A stretch of DNA of 64,000 nt. It comes from Pseudonocardiales bacterium (GTDB taxonomy: Bacteria > Actinomycetota > Actinomycetes > Mycobacteriales > Pseudonocardiaceae). Below are positions 55,581 to 63,483 of this stretch, piece after piece. The translations under genes and the position numbers were made by a program. The stretch's first letter is position 1. Every line of letters starts with the position of its first letter. The stretch lies in NCBI GenBank assembly GCA_019247305.1, contig JAFAPC010000114.1, positions 43,784 to 107,783 of the forward strand, read 5' to 3'. The notes under the pieces are model-generated. The model made no database searches and was not told the origin of the DNA. It was given only the letters and a program-made list of their open reading frames with translations.

Positions 55581-57011
55581 ATGTCTTTTGCCAGCCCGAT
55601 GTTCCTGTGGTATTTCCTCCCGGTCGTGCTCGCAGCCGTGCTGATCGCGCCCCGGAGCTGGCGCAACGCCGTCGTGGCGGCCGCCAGCCTGGTCTTCTAC
55701 GCGGTGGGTGCGGGCCCGAGCACGCTGTTGCTGCTGGCTTGCATGGTCGTCAACTACGTAGCGGGTCCGGCGGTGCAACCGCAGGGCGGGGAGTTCGCAC
55801 CGACCCGGCGCCGCCGGATCCTGATCGGCGTCATCGTCTTCGACGTCGCGGTGCTCATCGTCTGGAAATACGCTGGTTTCGCCAGCGCCCAGGCCGCCGG
55901 GCTGGCGTCGCTCACCGGGTTTGATCTGCCCACTGTTTCGCTCAGCTTGCCGATCGGGATCTCCTTCTATACGTTCCACCACATCTCCTACGTGGTGGAC
56001 ATCTACCGTGGGGAACGCCCGGCGCTGCGCGATAAGGTGTCGTTCGTCACCTATATCGCGATGTTCCCCCAGTTGGTCGCGGGGCCGATCGTGCGCTACC
56101 GGGACATCGCGGATCAGCTCATGCAGCCACCCCGCCACCGGTTGGCCGACATCACCGCCGGATTCCCGCGATTCGCTCTCGGGCTGACCAAGAAGGTGGT
56201 GGTCGCGGACTCACTGGCCCCCCTGGTGGACGCCTGCTTCGCCACCCCGGCCGCGCAGGTGAGCACCGCAACCGCCTGGCTCGGCGCGATCGGATACACG
56301 TTACAGTTGTACTTCGATTTTTCCGGGTATTCTGACATGGCCATCGGGCTGGGGCGCATGCTCGGGTTCACCCTGCCGGAGAACTTCGCGCGTCCGTATT
56401 CCTCGGCGAGTATCACCGAATTCTGGCGGCGCTGGCACATGTCGCTGTCCCGATGGTTCCGGGACTATGTGTATATCCCGCTCGGCGGGAACCGGCACGG
56501 CGCCCGGGCCACCTACCGCAACCTGTGGATCGTCTTCGCGCTGGTCGGGCTGTGGCACGGCGCGAACTGGACCTTCTTGTGCTGGGGGCTCTACCACGGC
56601 ACGGTGCTGGTGATCGAACGCCGCCGCGGGTGGGCGGACGCGCCGGGGCGTCGATGGGCGCGCCGGGCGCTGACCCTGCTGATCGTGATGGGTGGCTGGG
56701 TGCTGTTCCGATCACCGAATCTGGGCACCGCGCTGGTCTTCCTGCAGCACATGGTGATCCCCGATCTCGCCGGGCTGACCGATGTGGCAGACGCCGCGCT
56801 GACCCACCAGCGGCTCCTCATCCTGCTGTTGGCCGCCCTGGTCTTCCTGCTCCCGGCCCAGCAGCCGAGCCCCGCCCGCTCGCTGCGACCGGCCTGGTCC
56901 TCGCGACCTGTCGCCGCGCTCGGCGTCGGTGTGCGGACCGTCGGGCTGCTCTATGCTGCGCTCTTGGTCGCCACCGGCACCTTCAGCCCATTCCTCTACT
57001 ACCGCTTCTGA
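55581..57011 (+). CDS. MBOAT-family O-acyltransferase (AlgI/DltB-like)
   Basis: 476 residues with about 10-12 membrane helices. Y-V-Y-I-P-L-G-G-N-R-H-G is the conserved arginine/lysine loop; G-L-W-H-G-A-N-W-T-F has the catalytic histidine. Such proteins move acyl groups across the membrane onto polysaccharides or teichoic acids. The periplasmic partner (AlgJ/SGNH type) that often follows is absent, so the acceptor is unknown. Confidence 0.88.
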   Translation: MSFASPMFLWYFLPVVLAAVLIAPRSWRNAVVAAASLVFYAVGAGPSTLLLLACMVVNYVAGPAVQPQGGEFAPTRRRRILIGVIVFDVAVLIVWKYAGFASAQAAGLASLTGFDLPTVSLSLPIGISFYTFHHISYVVDIYRGERPALRDKVSFVTYIAMFPQLVAGPIVRYRDIADQLMQPPRHRLADITAGFPRFALGLTKKVVVADSLAPLVDACFATPAAQVSTATAWLGAIGYTLQLYFDFSGYSDMAIGLGRMLGFTLPENFARPYSSASITEFWRRWHMSLSRWFRDYVYIPLGGNRHGARATYRNLWIVFALVGLWHGANWTFLCWGLYHGTVLVIERRRGWADAPGRRWARRALTLLIVMGGWVLFRSPNLGTALVFLQHMVIPDLAGLTDVADAALTHQRLLILLLAALVFLLPAQQPSPARSLRPAWSSRPVAALGVGVRTVGLLYAALLVATGTFSPFLYYRF

Positions 57012-57095
57012 CGCACGGCCCCTTGCGGACCTCGACATAACCTAGGCCCATCCAACGGCTGACCCGGGCTAGTATGATCACTGGAGGTCACAACC

Positions 57096-57323
57096 ATGGC
57101 GTTTGATCGGATTACTATCGACCACACGAAGATGGGCGGGCTGCCGTGCATCCGTGACCTGCGCATTCCGGTCAGCACTATCCTGGGCCAGCTCGCGACC
57201 GGGCGTGCGGCGGGAGAGATCCTGGAGGATTTTCCTGACCTGGAGCCCGACGACATCCTGGCCGCTCTTGAGTACGCTGCCGCAGCGGTCCAGGAGCGTG
57301 GGCTGCCATTGGCAGCTCAGTGA
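57096..57323 (+). CDS. DUF433-family antitoxin
   Basis: 75 residues. G-G-L-P-C-I-R-D-L-R-I-P-V-S-T-I-L-G-Q-L-A-T-G, then I-L-E-D-F-P-D-L-E-P-D-D-I-L-A-A-L-E-Y-A: a classic DUF433 helix-turn-helix protein. GGAGG lies seven bases before the ATG. Overlaps the toxin gene by four bases. Confidence 0.88.
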   Translation: MAFDRITIDHTKMGGLPCIRDLRIPVSTILGQLATGRAAGEILEDFPDLEPDDILAALEYAAAAVQERGLPLAAQ

Positions 57324-57718
57324 TGAAGTTCCTTCTCGACTCCAACCTCTCGCATCGTGTTGCGCAGTTACTGCGTGAGGCTGGCGTCGACGCTACTCAT
57401 GTCCGTGACAATGATCTGCAGCGCGCAACAGACTCAGTGATCTTGGAGTTCGCGCGGCAGCACACGTTCGTCCTCGTATCCGAGGACACCGACTTCGGCG
57501 AACTGCTGGCTCGACAGTGCACGGTCTCGCCATCATTGGTGCTATTGCGCACCTACGAACCTATGACGCCGGACGAGCAGACCGCTATTCTGCTGGCGAA
57601 TCTTCCCCGGCTGCACGACGACCTTGACCAAGGGGCCATCGTGGTCATCGAGCGGAACCGGCTTCGAGTACGGCGCCTGCCGGTGTTGCCTCCGATACCC
57701 GAACAGCGGGAGCAGTAG
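57320..57718 (+). CDS. DUF5615 PIN-like toxin
   Basis: 132 residues. M-K-F-L-L-D-S-N-L-S-H-R-V-A and V-L-V-S-E-D-T-D-F-G-E-L-L-A are the two acidic strands of the DUF5615 (Mut7-C-like/PIN-like) family, the usual partner of DUF433 proteins. Presumed RNase controlled by the antitoxin. Confidence 0.85.
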   Translation: MMKFLLDSNLSHRVAQLLREAGVDATHVRDNDLQRATDSVILEFARQHTFVLVSEDTDFGELLARQCTVSPSLVLLRTYEPMTPDEQTAILLANLPRLHDDLDQGAIVVIERNRLRVRRLPVLPPIPEQREQ

Positions 57719-58345
57719 CCGCCGCCCGTGCGTCACGAATAGCCGTCAAGACTGGTGCGCCGCCAAGGGCTCGAATCCCGAACCCACTGATTCTCGGACC
57801 GCTGTTTCGGTTGGTTGCCGATAGATGCGATGACCTCGAATTTTCCTGGTCACGAACGCTCGATGTCTGCGGTCGTTTGGTGTTGTTCAGGCATCATTAA
57901 GTGACCGAAAAGTATCCAAGTGATCATGAAACGTCTTTCCCTTCAGTCGTGGCCGTCGTGCCATCTCATCGACCTGACGTAGCCCGATCACGCCAGGTTA
58001 AGGGGGCTGACTTGGGATCGGGAGCGTGGTGGTTTGCGCACCCTCTTGACGCGGTGTGGTAGTCCTTAGGGGATCGTTGGGATGGGGCATTGCCCCACCT
58101 GCGTCCGCGGTGTTGCTGCAGTCGGGCGGTCCCAGAGCACAGCGAGCGCCCGCAGCTGGCATCGTGCCAGGCGATGGCCGTTGACCTGGGCTGAGGCTAC
58201 TCCTTGGCGTGCGGTAGGTGACCGCTATTGACAATCCGCTTTCCCGGTGGTGGTGACGGTGGGTGGTGTGCGGTTCGCTGCGATACGCCGGTCGATGAGA
58301 CAACGACTGACCGTCAACGTGCCCGTCGGTTACGCCGGTAGCGGT
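57719..58345. other. Intergenic region with a tRNA 3'-end-like fragment
   Basis: About 630 bases with no supportable gene. On the minus strand, 57800-57753 resembles the T-arm and acceptor end of a tRNA, closing with CCA, and is similar to the end of tRNA-Lys at 13278-13350. No matching 5' half is present. This could be an attachment-site trace; the match is imperfect. Confidence 0.3.
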
Positions 58346-59794
58346 CTACGGCCCTGGCGGGCTCGCAATTATCACCATCAAGAATCCGCTTACAAACAGG
58401 ATAATTCCGAGTGTAATCAAAATACTGATTGGGATGAGATAGCCCACCACTAATATGACACAACCACTGGCGACACAGATCGCGCCGCCTTTCCAGAGAT
58501 TGTTTTTTTGGGTCGATGGTTGTGTGATGGAGAGCTCGGGGTCGGGGGTGATGACGGTGGCGTCGATGGGGATAACGGTTTCTCCTGTTAGCCCCTTGAG
58601 AGTGATCTCGCCGCGGAGCGTGCCAGCTTGGGCCGTGTCTATTGAGACCTCGAAGCCGTCTGTTGTTTCGGTGATATGGATCCACCTGTGTGAGGCGTGG
58701 AATGTGCAGACGCGGGCCAGCGGGGGGCCCAGCGGGTGGACCGTTTGGTGCGCCGGCCTGGAACCCTGGACGAGCTGGCCGAAGTGGAGCTCTATCTCCG
58801 CCGTGTGTACGGCGGCTTCGCGCAGTGCTGCCGCCGCGGGTTCGGCGACATATCCGATGTTGGTGCGCGTCATCTCGACGAGCGCGTCGCGGGCACCGGC
58901 GGCTGCCGGGAGGTCCTCGCCCATCAGCCGCGATCGCAGCTCGCTGACCGCACCAAGGCGAGTGATCATGTTCGGGTCGGTCATGGCAGCGCGGAGGTCC
59001 GCGGGGATGGGCAGCGCGTGGATGCGTCGGCGGCGGCTGCGGGCCAGATACAACTCTCCCTGCAGCTGGACATCGCGGCTGGGCGTCTGGTGTGGGTTTT
59101 GTTCACGGACCTTGTCAAAGACATAATCGTAGAGTTCGTTCAGCGATACCCAGCCATCCTCGTCGCGGTCCGCATCACCAGTGGCCAGGCCCTCGACCAA
59201 GGCGGCCGAAAACACCGATGGCTGCCTGCGGTCATCGGCGAGCTGGTCTCCTTCGAAGGCATACTCCATGGAGTTAGACGCGGTGATCACCGCCCGTCCC
59301 CGCCCCCCACCCAGCTTCTCACCGGAAAAACTGTCCAGCACGTTCACCCCACCGGAGGCCCGGACCGTCACGCCCTGGCCGAACGCGCCGCCATAGCAGC
59401 AGTCAAGGAACAGCACGATGGCCCGCGACCGGCTCGATCGCATACATCGTTGGACAAAGTCCGCCGGGACCGCAGTAGAGCCAAGCCTGTTCGGCCGGGT
59501 GTTCCGCGCGGCGAAAAACAGCTCACCGGACTCGCTTTTGAGCCCGTGGCAGGAAAAATGAAGCACCAGCACATCGTCGGTACGGCTGTCCACGAAGAGG
59601 TCTTCGATCTGCGCCTGGATCGCATGCGCAGGTTCGTTATGAACCACCCGCACATCGAAATCACCGATCTGTGGGTCACCAAGCACTCTCGCCAGCGCCT
59701 GCGCGTCTGCCACCGGAGACAGCAGACGCCGCAGCCCGTCGTGCTCATAGTCGTCATTAGCGACGATCAGAGCCTGCCGCCGGCCCTCCACCAC
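58346..59794 (-). CDS. Membrane-anchored caspase-like protease
   Basis: About 482 residues from GTG 59794 (GTG 59791 also possible). A caspase/metacaspase p20-like domain spans about residues 5-270: catalytic H in L-H-F-S-C-H-G-L-K (His83) and C in F-L-D-C-C-Y-G-G (Cys132 or 133). A middle helical region and an Ig-like stretch are followed by two C-terminal membrane helices (about 436-477). It is eight bases after the EACC1-like gene. Such caspases are effectors in bacterial cell-suicide or defence systems; trigger and target here are unknown. Confidence 0.8.
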   Translation of the reverse strand: MVEGRRQALIVANDDYEHDGLRRLLSPVADAQALARVLGDPQIGDFDVRVVHNEPAHAIQAQIEDLFVDSRTDDVLVLHFSCHGLKSESGELFFAARNTRPNRLGSTAVPADFVQRCMRSSRSRAIVLFLDCCYGGAFGQGVTVRASGGVNVLDSFSGEKLGGGRGRAVITASNSMEYAFEGDQLADDRRQPSVFSAALVEGLATGDADRDEDGWVSLNELYDYVFDKVREQNPHQTPSRDVQLQGELYLARSRRRRIHALPIPADLRAAMTDPNMITRLGAVSELRSRLMGEDLPAAAGARDALVEMTRTNIGYVAEPAAAALREAAVHTAEIELHFGQLVQGSRPAHQTVHPLGPPLARVCTFHASHRWIHITETTDGFEVSIDTAQAGTLRGEITLKGLTGETVIPIDATVITPDPELSITQPSTQKNNLWKGGAICVASGCVILVVGYLIPISILITLGIILFVSGFLMVIIASPPGP

Positions 59795-59802
59795 CGCCCG
59801 TC

Positions 59803-60183
59803 CTACCCTGTGGCGTGCCGGCTGAGGAAAAACCCGACCAGCCGTTCCTGATCGGCCGCCGTCGCCTCGGACAGCTCCAAGACATCCCCGCCGATCTCCA
59901 GCCGCACCGACCGGCGGACCCCCTCGCCCCGCGCCAGCCAGCACCGGATCGCCGACACCACCGCCCGCAGAGCCTCGACAGAGTGACCCAGAGTCACGAC
60001 CAGCCCACCAACCACAGCCCCGTCAAAAGCCCGAGCACCCGGCGGAAGCTCACCAGCCCGCAACGCCGTCACGTCCGCCACGTCCACCTGGAGAAGCTCC
60101 CGACGAAGAAACCTGGTCAGCCCATCGAGCCGCTCGGCATCCGCACCGTCTTCGGCGAGCAGAACCCGCAACTCGGCGGGCAT
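59803..60183 (-). CDS. EACC1-like effector-associated component
   Basis: 126 residues from ATG 60183, with AGGAGG nine bases upstream. A helix with L-D-G-L-T-R-F-L-R-R-E-L, an acidic strand, G-A-V-V-G-G-L-V-V-T-L-G, then L-R-A-V-V-S-A-I-R-C-W-L-A-R, and a C-terminal beta pair match my recollection of the EACC1 domain described next to caspase and other effectors in actinobacteria. It probably helps gate the caspase encoded next. Confidence 0.6.
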   Translation of the reverse strand: MPAELRVLLAEDGADAERLDGLTRFLRRELLQVDVADVTALRAGELPPGARAFDGAVVGGLVVTLGHSVEALRAVVSAIRCWLARGEGVRRSVRLEIGGDVLELSEATAADQERLVGFFLSRHATG

Positions 60184-60523
60184 CACCCACCTCCTCTGGA
60201 CCAGACGTGACCTCTACCATACGACGCGCCCAAGGACAAATGCGACTAATAAACGGACGAACAAGAGACCGCTGGCCGGTTGCTCGACGGGATCAGCGGC
60301 ACGGCGTCGACGCTGACCACCAGCGCCCGCCGGGCCGGCCCGCGCGAGCACGGTCGCCAGGCCGCGCGCAGCAAGCGAGGCCGGCCCGCGCGGGCACGCG
60401 AGTCGAACGACGAACTCAGCCACGGCCGTATCGCCGCAGGCGGCCTTGATCCTATAGAGCCGAATTCGGCAGCAACGCCTTGCGACCGTTCTGTGACGCT
60501 GTGTAACACGGCTGTTATCGTCG
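60184..60523. other. Intergenic stretch between the caspase pair and the GntR gene
   Basis: About 340 bases. Frames on both strands are Ala/Arg-rich and look random. No hairpin or promoter stands out. Confidence 0.35.
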
Positions 60524-61306
60524 CTAGATCTCGCTGGGAACCTCGGGCTTGTGGGGTTCCTGTTCGATGTCGTAGTCGTCGATGAGGATCATGCGGTCGG
60601 CTGGCCAGACGGATTCGGAGATTTCGAGGATGGCGCCGTGTTCGTCGCGTGCGGTGTGGACGACGTGCATGACGGGTGCTCCGGTGGGTAGTTCGAGGAT
60701 GACGGACTCCTCGGCGGTGGGCATTCGGGCGATCCATTGGTCGCGGGCGCGGGTGTAGCGGTGGCCGGTGAGGTCTTCCACGCACAGGAACAGGGCCTTG
60801 GGAACGACGGTGGGTTCTTCGAGGAAGGTTCCGCCGGCGACGGAGATCGGAAGGTAGCTTGCGCCGATTTCTTCGGGTACGGCGGTGTCCTTGTCGAAGA
60901 GGTTACGGCGGCGGATGACGACCTCGGCACCGGGTGCGATGCCCATGATCTCGGCGATGTGGGTGGGGGCGGGGCCGCGACCGGCGAAGACGATCTCGTG
61001 TCGAAGGTGGTGGGTGAGCAGCTGGTGGTGTCCTCGGGCGCTGCCGTAGCGGCCCCGGGAGCGGCGGTGCAGCCGGCGCTGCTCCTTGACGAAGGTGCCC
61101 ACGCCGTGGCGTGACTCGATCAGACCTTCCGCGCGCAGCACCGAGAGGGCTTGTCGGACGGTGGGCAGGCTGACCCGGAATCGCTCCACCAGTGTGGTTT
61201 CGGCCGGTAACCGCTGGCCAGGATGAAGGTTCCCGGCGCGGATCTCGGTTCGCAGAGCGTCCGCGACGCGGTGATACTTCGGCACTCGCGCGCTCAGCTC
61301 GTCCAC
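60524..61306 (-). CDS. GntR-family regulator with UTRA domain
   Basis: 260 residues. Winged helix at about residues 10-75 (P-K-Y-H-R-V-A-D-A-L-R-T-E-I, G-Q-R-L-P-A-E, S-L-P-T-V-R-Q-A-L) and a UTRA ligand-binding domain at about 95-245 (V-V-I-R-R-R-N-L-F, I-S-V-A-G-G-T-F-L, G-A-P-V-M-H-V-V). Divergent from the small-gene cluster; a palindrome in the shared gap is its likely binding site. Similar regulators occur in actinomycete integrative elements. Confidence 0.88.
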   Translation of the reverse strand: MDELSARVPKYHRVADALRTEIRAGNLHPGQRLPAETTLVERFRVSLPTVRQALSVLRAEGLIESRHGVGTFVKEQRRLHRRSRGRYGSARGHHQLLTHHLRHEIVFAGRGPAPTHIAEIMGIAPGAEVVIRRRNLFDKDTAVPEEIGASYLPISVAGGTFLEEPTVVPKALFLCVEDLTGHRYTRARDQWIARMPTAEESVILELPTGAPVMHVVHTARDEHGAILEISESVWPADRMILIDDYDIEQEPHKPEVPSEI

Positions 61307-61356
61307 TCCTTCACATCCTGCCCTGGTGGTCTGTGCTCACATGCCATCACCACCGT

Positions 61357-61400
61357 AGTCCTCCTGAGGACTTGACGACAGGGGGATCCCGGCCTACTAT
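61357..61400 (+). promoter_or_regulatory. Operator palindrome and sigma70-type promoter
   Basis: A perfect 7-base palindrome, AGTCCTC-CT-GAGGACT, spans 61357-61372. The -35 TTGACG overlaps its last base at 61372-61377, and a -10 TACTAT lies 17 bases on at 61395-61400. Half-sites with GAGGA recur at about 61420 and 61446. This arrangement lets the GntR protein repress the plus-strand small genes and possibly itself. Confidence 0.65.
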
Positions 61401-61460
61401 GACCGTCGTAAGCAACTCTTCATGAGGAATTGAGGACAGGTCAACAGGAGGACTGTGCTC

Positions 61461-61757
61461 ATGCCAGTGATACCTACCAGGTTCCCGGTGGACGTCGGGG
61501 ATGTCGTCCCCGCCGGGGTGTTCATCCTCGGCGGGGAGTCGATGCTGGAGTTTTTCGATGATCGCAACGCACCGACGATGCCGGGCTTCCCGTACGCCCC
61601 GGCAGAGTTCGAGGGCTTAACGATCACCCCGTACGTCACCGCCAAGGGGCGCGGTGCCTTCAGCTTCCGGGCGACCGGGCTGCGGGCACCTACCGGCACC
61701 ACGGGCAGCACGACAGCGCCGCCACGCGCTGATGCGACCGTCACGAACGCGGCGTGA
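61461..61757 (+). CDS. Small hypothetical protein divergent from GntR
   Basis: 98 residues from ATG 61461, preferred over GTG 61455 because AGGAGG at 61446-61451 then has nine-base spacing. Contains V-G-D-V-V-P-A-G-V-F-I-L-G-G-E-S-M-L-E-F-F and a Thr/Ala-rich tail. Function unknown; similar proteins seem to accompany GntR genes in actinomycete elements. Confidence 0.6.
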   Translation: MPVIPTRFPVDVGDVVPAGVFILGGESMLEFFDDRNAPTMPGFPYAPAEFEGLTITPYVTAKGRGAFSFRATGLRAPTGTTGSTTAPPRADATVTNAA

Positions 61758-61791
61758 GCGGGTGGGAGACGTGCGCAAAGGGCGAATTGAC

Positions 61792-61998
61792 ATGAACGTG
61801 CAGGTGACGCTCGCCCCCCATGCGCCGATGGCGCTCGGAGACAGTGGGCCATGGCCCGACCATCGGGTCGCCACCTTCGTGTTCGGAGGGGGAAACGGCG
61901 TCCGAGTGGCGATTCGGGTAGGAGCGGTCGATTTGCCTCAGCTGGCGTCCCTCGTCGCGCTGGCACAGGCCCGCACCAGCGAGGGAGCGCCGTCATGA
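61792..61998 (+). CDS. Small hypothetical protein, second in the cluster
   Basis: 68 residues from ATG 61792 (GTG 61771 also possible). Ala/Val-rich with W-P-D-H-R-V-A-T-F-V-F-G-G-G-N-G-V-R-V-A. The stop directly abuts the next ATG, so one transcript is likely. No family recognised. Confidence 0.5.
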   Translation: MNVQVTLAPHAPMALGDSGPWPDHRVATFVFGGGNGVRVAIRVGAVDLPQLASLVALAQARTSEGAPS

Positions 61999-62226
61999 AT
62001 GAATTGGCACAGTTATTTCACTAACGGCCCGAATAAGCGTCGTCGTCAGGCGATCCCGGCGACGTGTGGGTTGCATCGGGGTCCGGTGGGTTTCGCGAAT
62101 CTTCTGGTGAGTATGCAGGACGGGTGGATTGTGCTCGATCCCCATGTCACAGGCGCCTGTGTGATCGCCCTTGAGGAGGACGGGGCCATCACGCTGCGCG
62201 ACAGCTTGACGGAATGGCTGGGATGA
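61999..62226 (+). CDS. Small conserved protein, paralogue of the gene at 27724
   Basis: 75 residues. G-L-H-R-G-P-V-G-F-A-N-L-L-V-S then I-V-L-D-P-H-V-T-G-A-C-V-I-A-L-E-E-D and E-W-L-G match the product of 27724-27939 through the core; only the N-terminal tail differs. Both end in W-L-G. Within the GntR-divergent cluster here, but next to a methyltransferase there. Confidence 0.65.
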   Translation: MNWHSYFTNGPNKRRRQAIPATCGLHRGPVGFANLLVSMQDGWIVLDPHVTGACVIALEEDGAITLRDSLTEWLG

Positions 62227-62309
62227 CCTGACACAGGTAGCGGCCAGTGGCGGGTGAGCCGGGCTGCTGCCTGAGGTGCGAGACGGCCAGGCAGAGGAGG
62301 TGACGGGTA

Positions 62310-62456
62310 ATGGGATTACGCAGTTGGTGGGTCGAGTGGCGGCGGGTGCGCAGGACTCGGGTGCGGGGGACGTGGCGGACCTGCCGCCGATGCGGAAGCC
62401 GCTCCTACCAAACGGGGAAGAGCGGGCTCTGCGGTGGCTGTTTGATCCTGCAATAA
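62310..62456 (+). CDS. Zinc-ribbon-like peptide
   Basis: 48 residues; AGGAGG ends nine bases before the ATG. After a basic W/R-rich N-terminus comes T-C-R-R-C-G-S-R-S-Y-Q-T-G-K-S-G-L-C-G-G-C: two C-x-x-C pairs, the classical zinc-ribbon spacing. It resembles in build the peptide at 62937-63098 (M-G, W, Arg-rich start, T-C-R-x-C). Confidence 0.6.
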   Translation: MGLRSWWVEWRRVRRTRVRGTWRTCRRCGSRSYQTGKSGLCGGCLILQ

Positions 62457-62520
62457 CAGACACCACAAGGAAGTCCAGGAAACTCAACGACCCAGGATGA
62501 TGCGACAATACTGCATATCC

Positions 62521-62594
62521 TCATGAAGCGTACCGCAGACGTACGCGCAGAAGCGGGCTCTTGGGCTACCAGCCTTGTCTGCTGCGCTGTCCAG
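62521..62594. repeat. Imperfect direct repeat, copy 1 (copy 2 at 63171-63246)
   Basis: About 75 bases here match 63171-63246 with scattered changes and one 3-base gap, at an offset of 650. Copy 2 contains a perfect 12-base inverted repeat around a short spacer (63195-63206 and 63226-63237); it is degraded in copy 1. Both sit after a small zinc-ribbon gene, so the unit may be an end or control element duplicated with it. Confidence 0.55.
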
Positions 62595-62614
62595 GCCAGA
62601 GTCCGGAGTGAGCA

Positions 62615-62878
62615 GTGAGAAGAACAGAAGCTGAGCCCGGTGAGCCGAATCCGCCACGCACGTTGGCGCAGGCCAGTGAGGTGGTGTGGTCCCTGCGGCC
62701 GGTCGAGCAGGCGCGGCTCGCAGACTGGGTGACGTCCTACCAACGGTCAGCGGTGATCTACGACAGAATCGCCGCGACCGACCACAGCCACCACAAGACA
62801 GTGCACCTGGCCGGGCACGCGCACGAGCGCGCGAGGGACCTCGAAACCCGGATCCCCCGAACACGACAACACCCCTAA
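62615..62878 (+). CDS. AMED_5909-like small protein
   Basis: 87 residues from GTG 62615. T-L-A-Q-A-S-E-V-V-W-S-L-R-P, W-V-T-S-Y-Q-R-S-A-V-I-Y and A-A-T-D-H-S-H-H-K-T-V-H-L-A-G-H recall the small His-containing family named after an Amycolatopsis protein (AMED_5909). Function unknown. Between the two zinc-ribbon peptides, probably in one operon with them. Confidence 0.5.
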   Translation: MRRTEAEPGEPNPPRTLAQASEVVWSLRPVEQARLADWVTSYQRSAVIYDRIAATDHSHHKTVHLAGHAHERARDLETRIPRTRQHP

Positions 62879-62936
62879 CACGCGCATCAGGCGAAAGCAC
62901 TCACGGTGCCGGGGCGGGAAGGGAGGTGACAGTGTG

Positions 62937-63098
62937 ATGGGCTGGGGCAAGCGGTGGGCTGAATTACTCCAGCGACGGCGGATCCACCGACAGCGGGCCC
63001 GCAAGATTTTCCAGACCTGCCGCCACTGCAGACGCTACTTGATGCTGCCGATCAGCCAGGAGCTCCCGATCTGCGACCGCTGCCGCAACCAGCACTAA
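62937..63098 (+). CDS. Zinc-ribbon-like peptide, second copy
   Basis: 53 residues; GGGAGG ends about 11 bases before the ATG. Basic helix (L-L-Q-R-R-R-I-H-R-Q-R-A-R-K) then T-C-R-H-C-R-R-Y and I-C-D-R-C-R-N-Q-H: two C-x-x-C pairs 19 residues apart. Diverged relative of the 62310 peptide by layout. Likely RNA- or protein-binding; function unknown. Confidence 0.6.
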   Translation: MGWGKRWAELLQRRRIHRQRARKIFQTCRHCRRYLMLPISQELPICDRCRNQH

Positions 63099-63170
63099 CC
63101 ACCCACCGCACCGAGAAGATCCGGAAGGAAATTTCACGCGCCCAGGGTGGCGCGGTAATGTCACACGCCC

Positions 63171-63246
63171 TCATCAAGCGCACCAACAACGTCCGCGCAG
63201 AAGCGGATTCCTGGCTGCCAACCTTGTCCGCTTCTGCGCTGTCCAC
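63171..63246. repeat. Imperfect direct repeat, copy 2
   Basis: Partner of 62521-62594. Contains a 12-bp inverted repeat able to form a hairpin. Lies in a stretch of about 380 bases (63099-63483) that otherwise shows no supportable gene. Confidence 0.55.
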
Positions 63247-63483
63247 TCAGGGTTGTCCTGCGCACTGCGGGAGCTGTGTACCAGTTCCGGCACGCAACCC
63301 TGCAAGACACGCTGGCCGGGCACACCATCGTCACTCCGCCGACGTCCACGGCAGCCCAGATCGGGTCGTAGACCCGCGTGTTGCCGGACGTCCACACCGT
63401 AATATTCGTCTGTTCCGCCGGAAGGCGAACGGGATCGGTGGACAACCGAGCGCGAACTGTGTTTGTGGAGTTGTGGTGTCGGG

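Noticed and set aside
58697..59851. 384-residue plus-strand frame opposite the caspase
   Set aside because: Antisense shadow; the minus strand carries the catalytic motifs.
60524..63098. Complete integrative conjugative element
   Set aside because: The GntR gene and small genes are suggestive, but there is no integrase, replication or transfer gene within the window.
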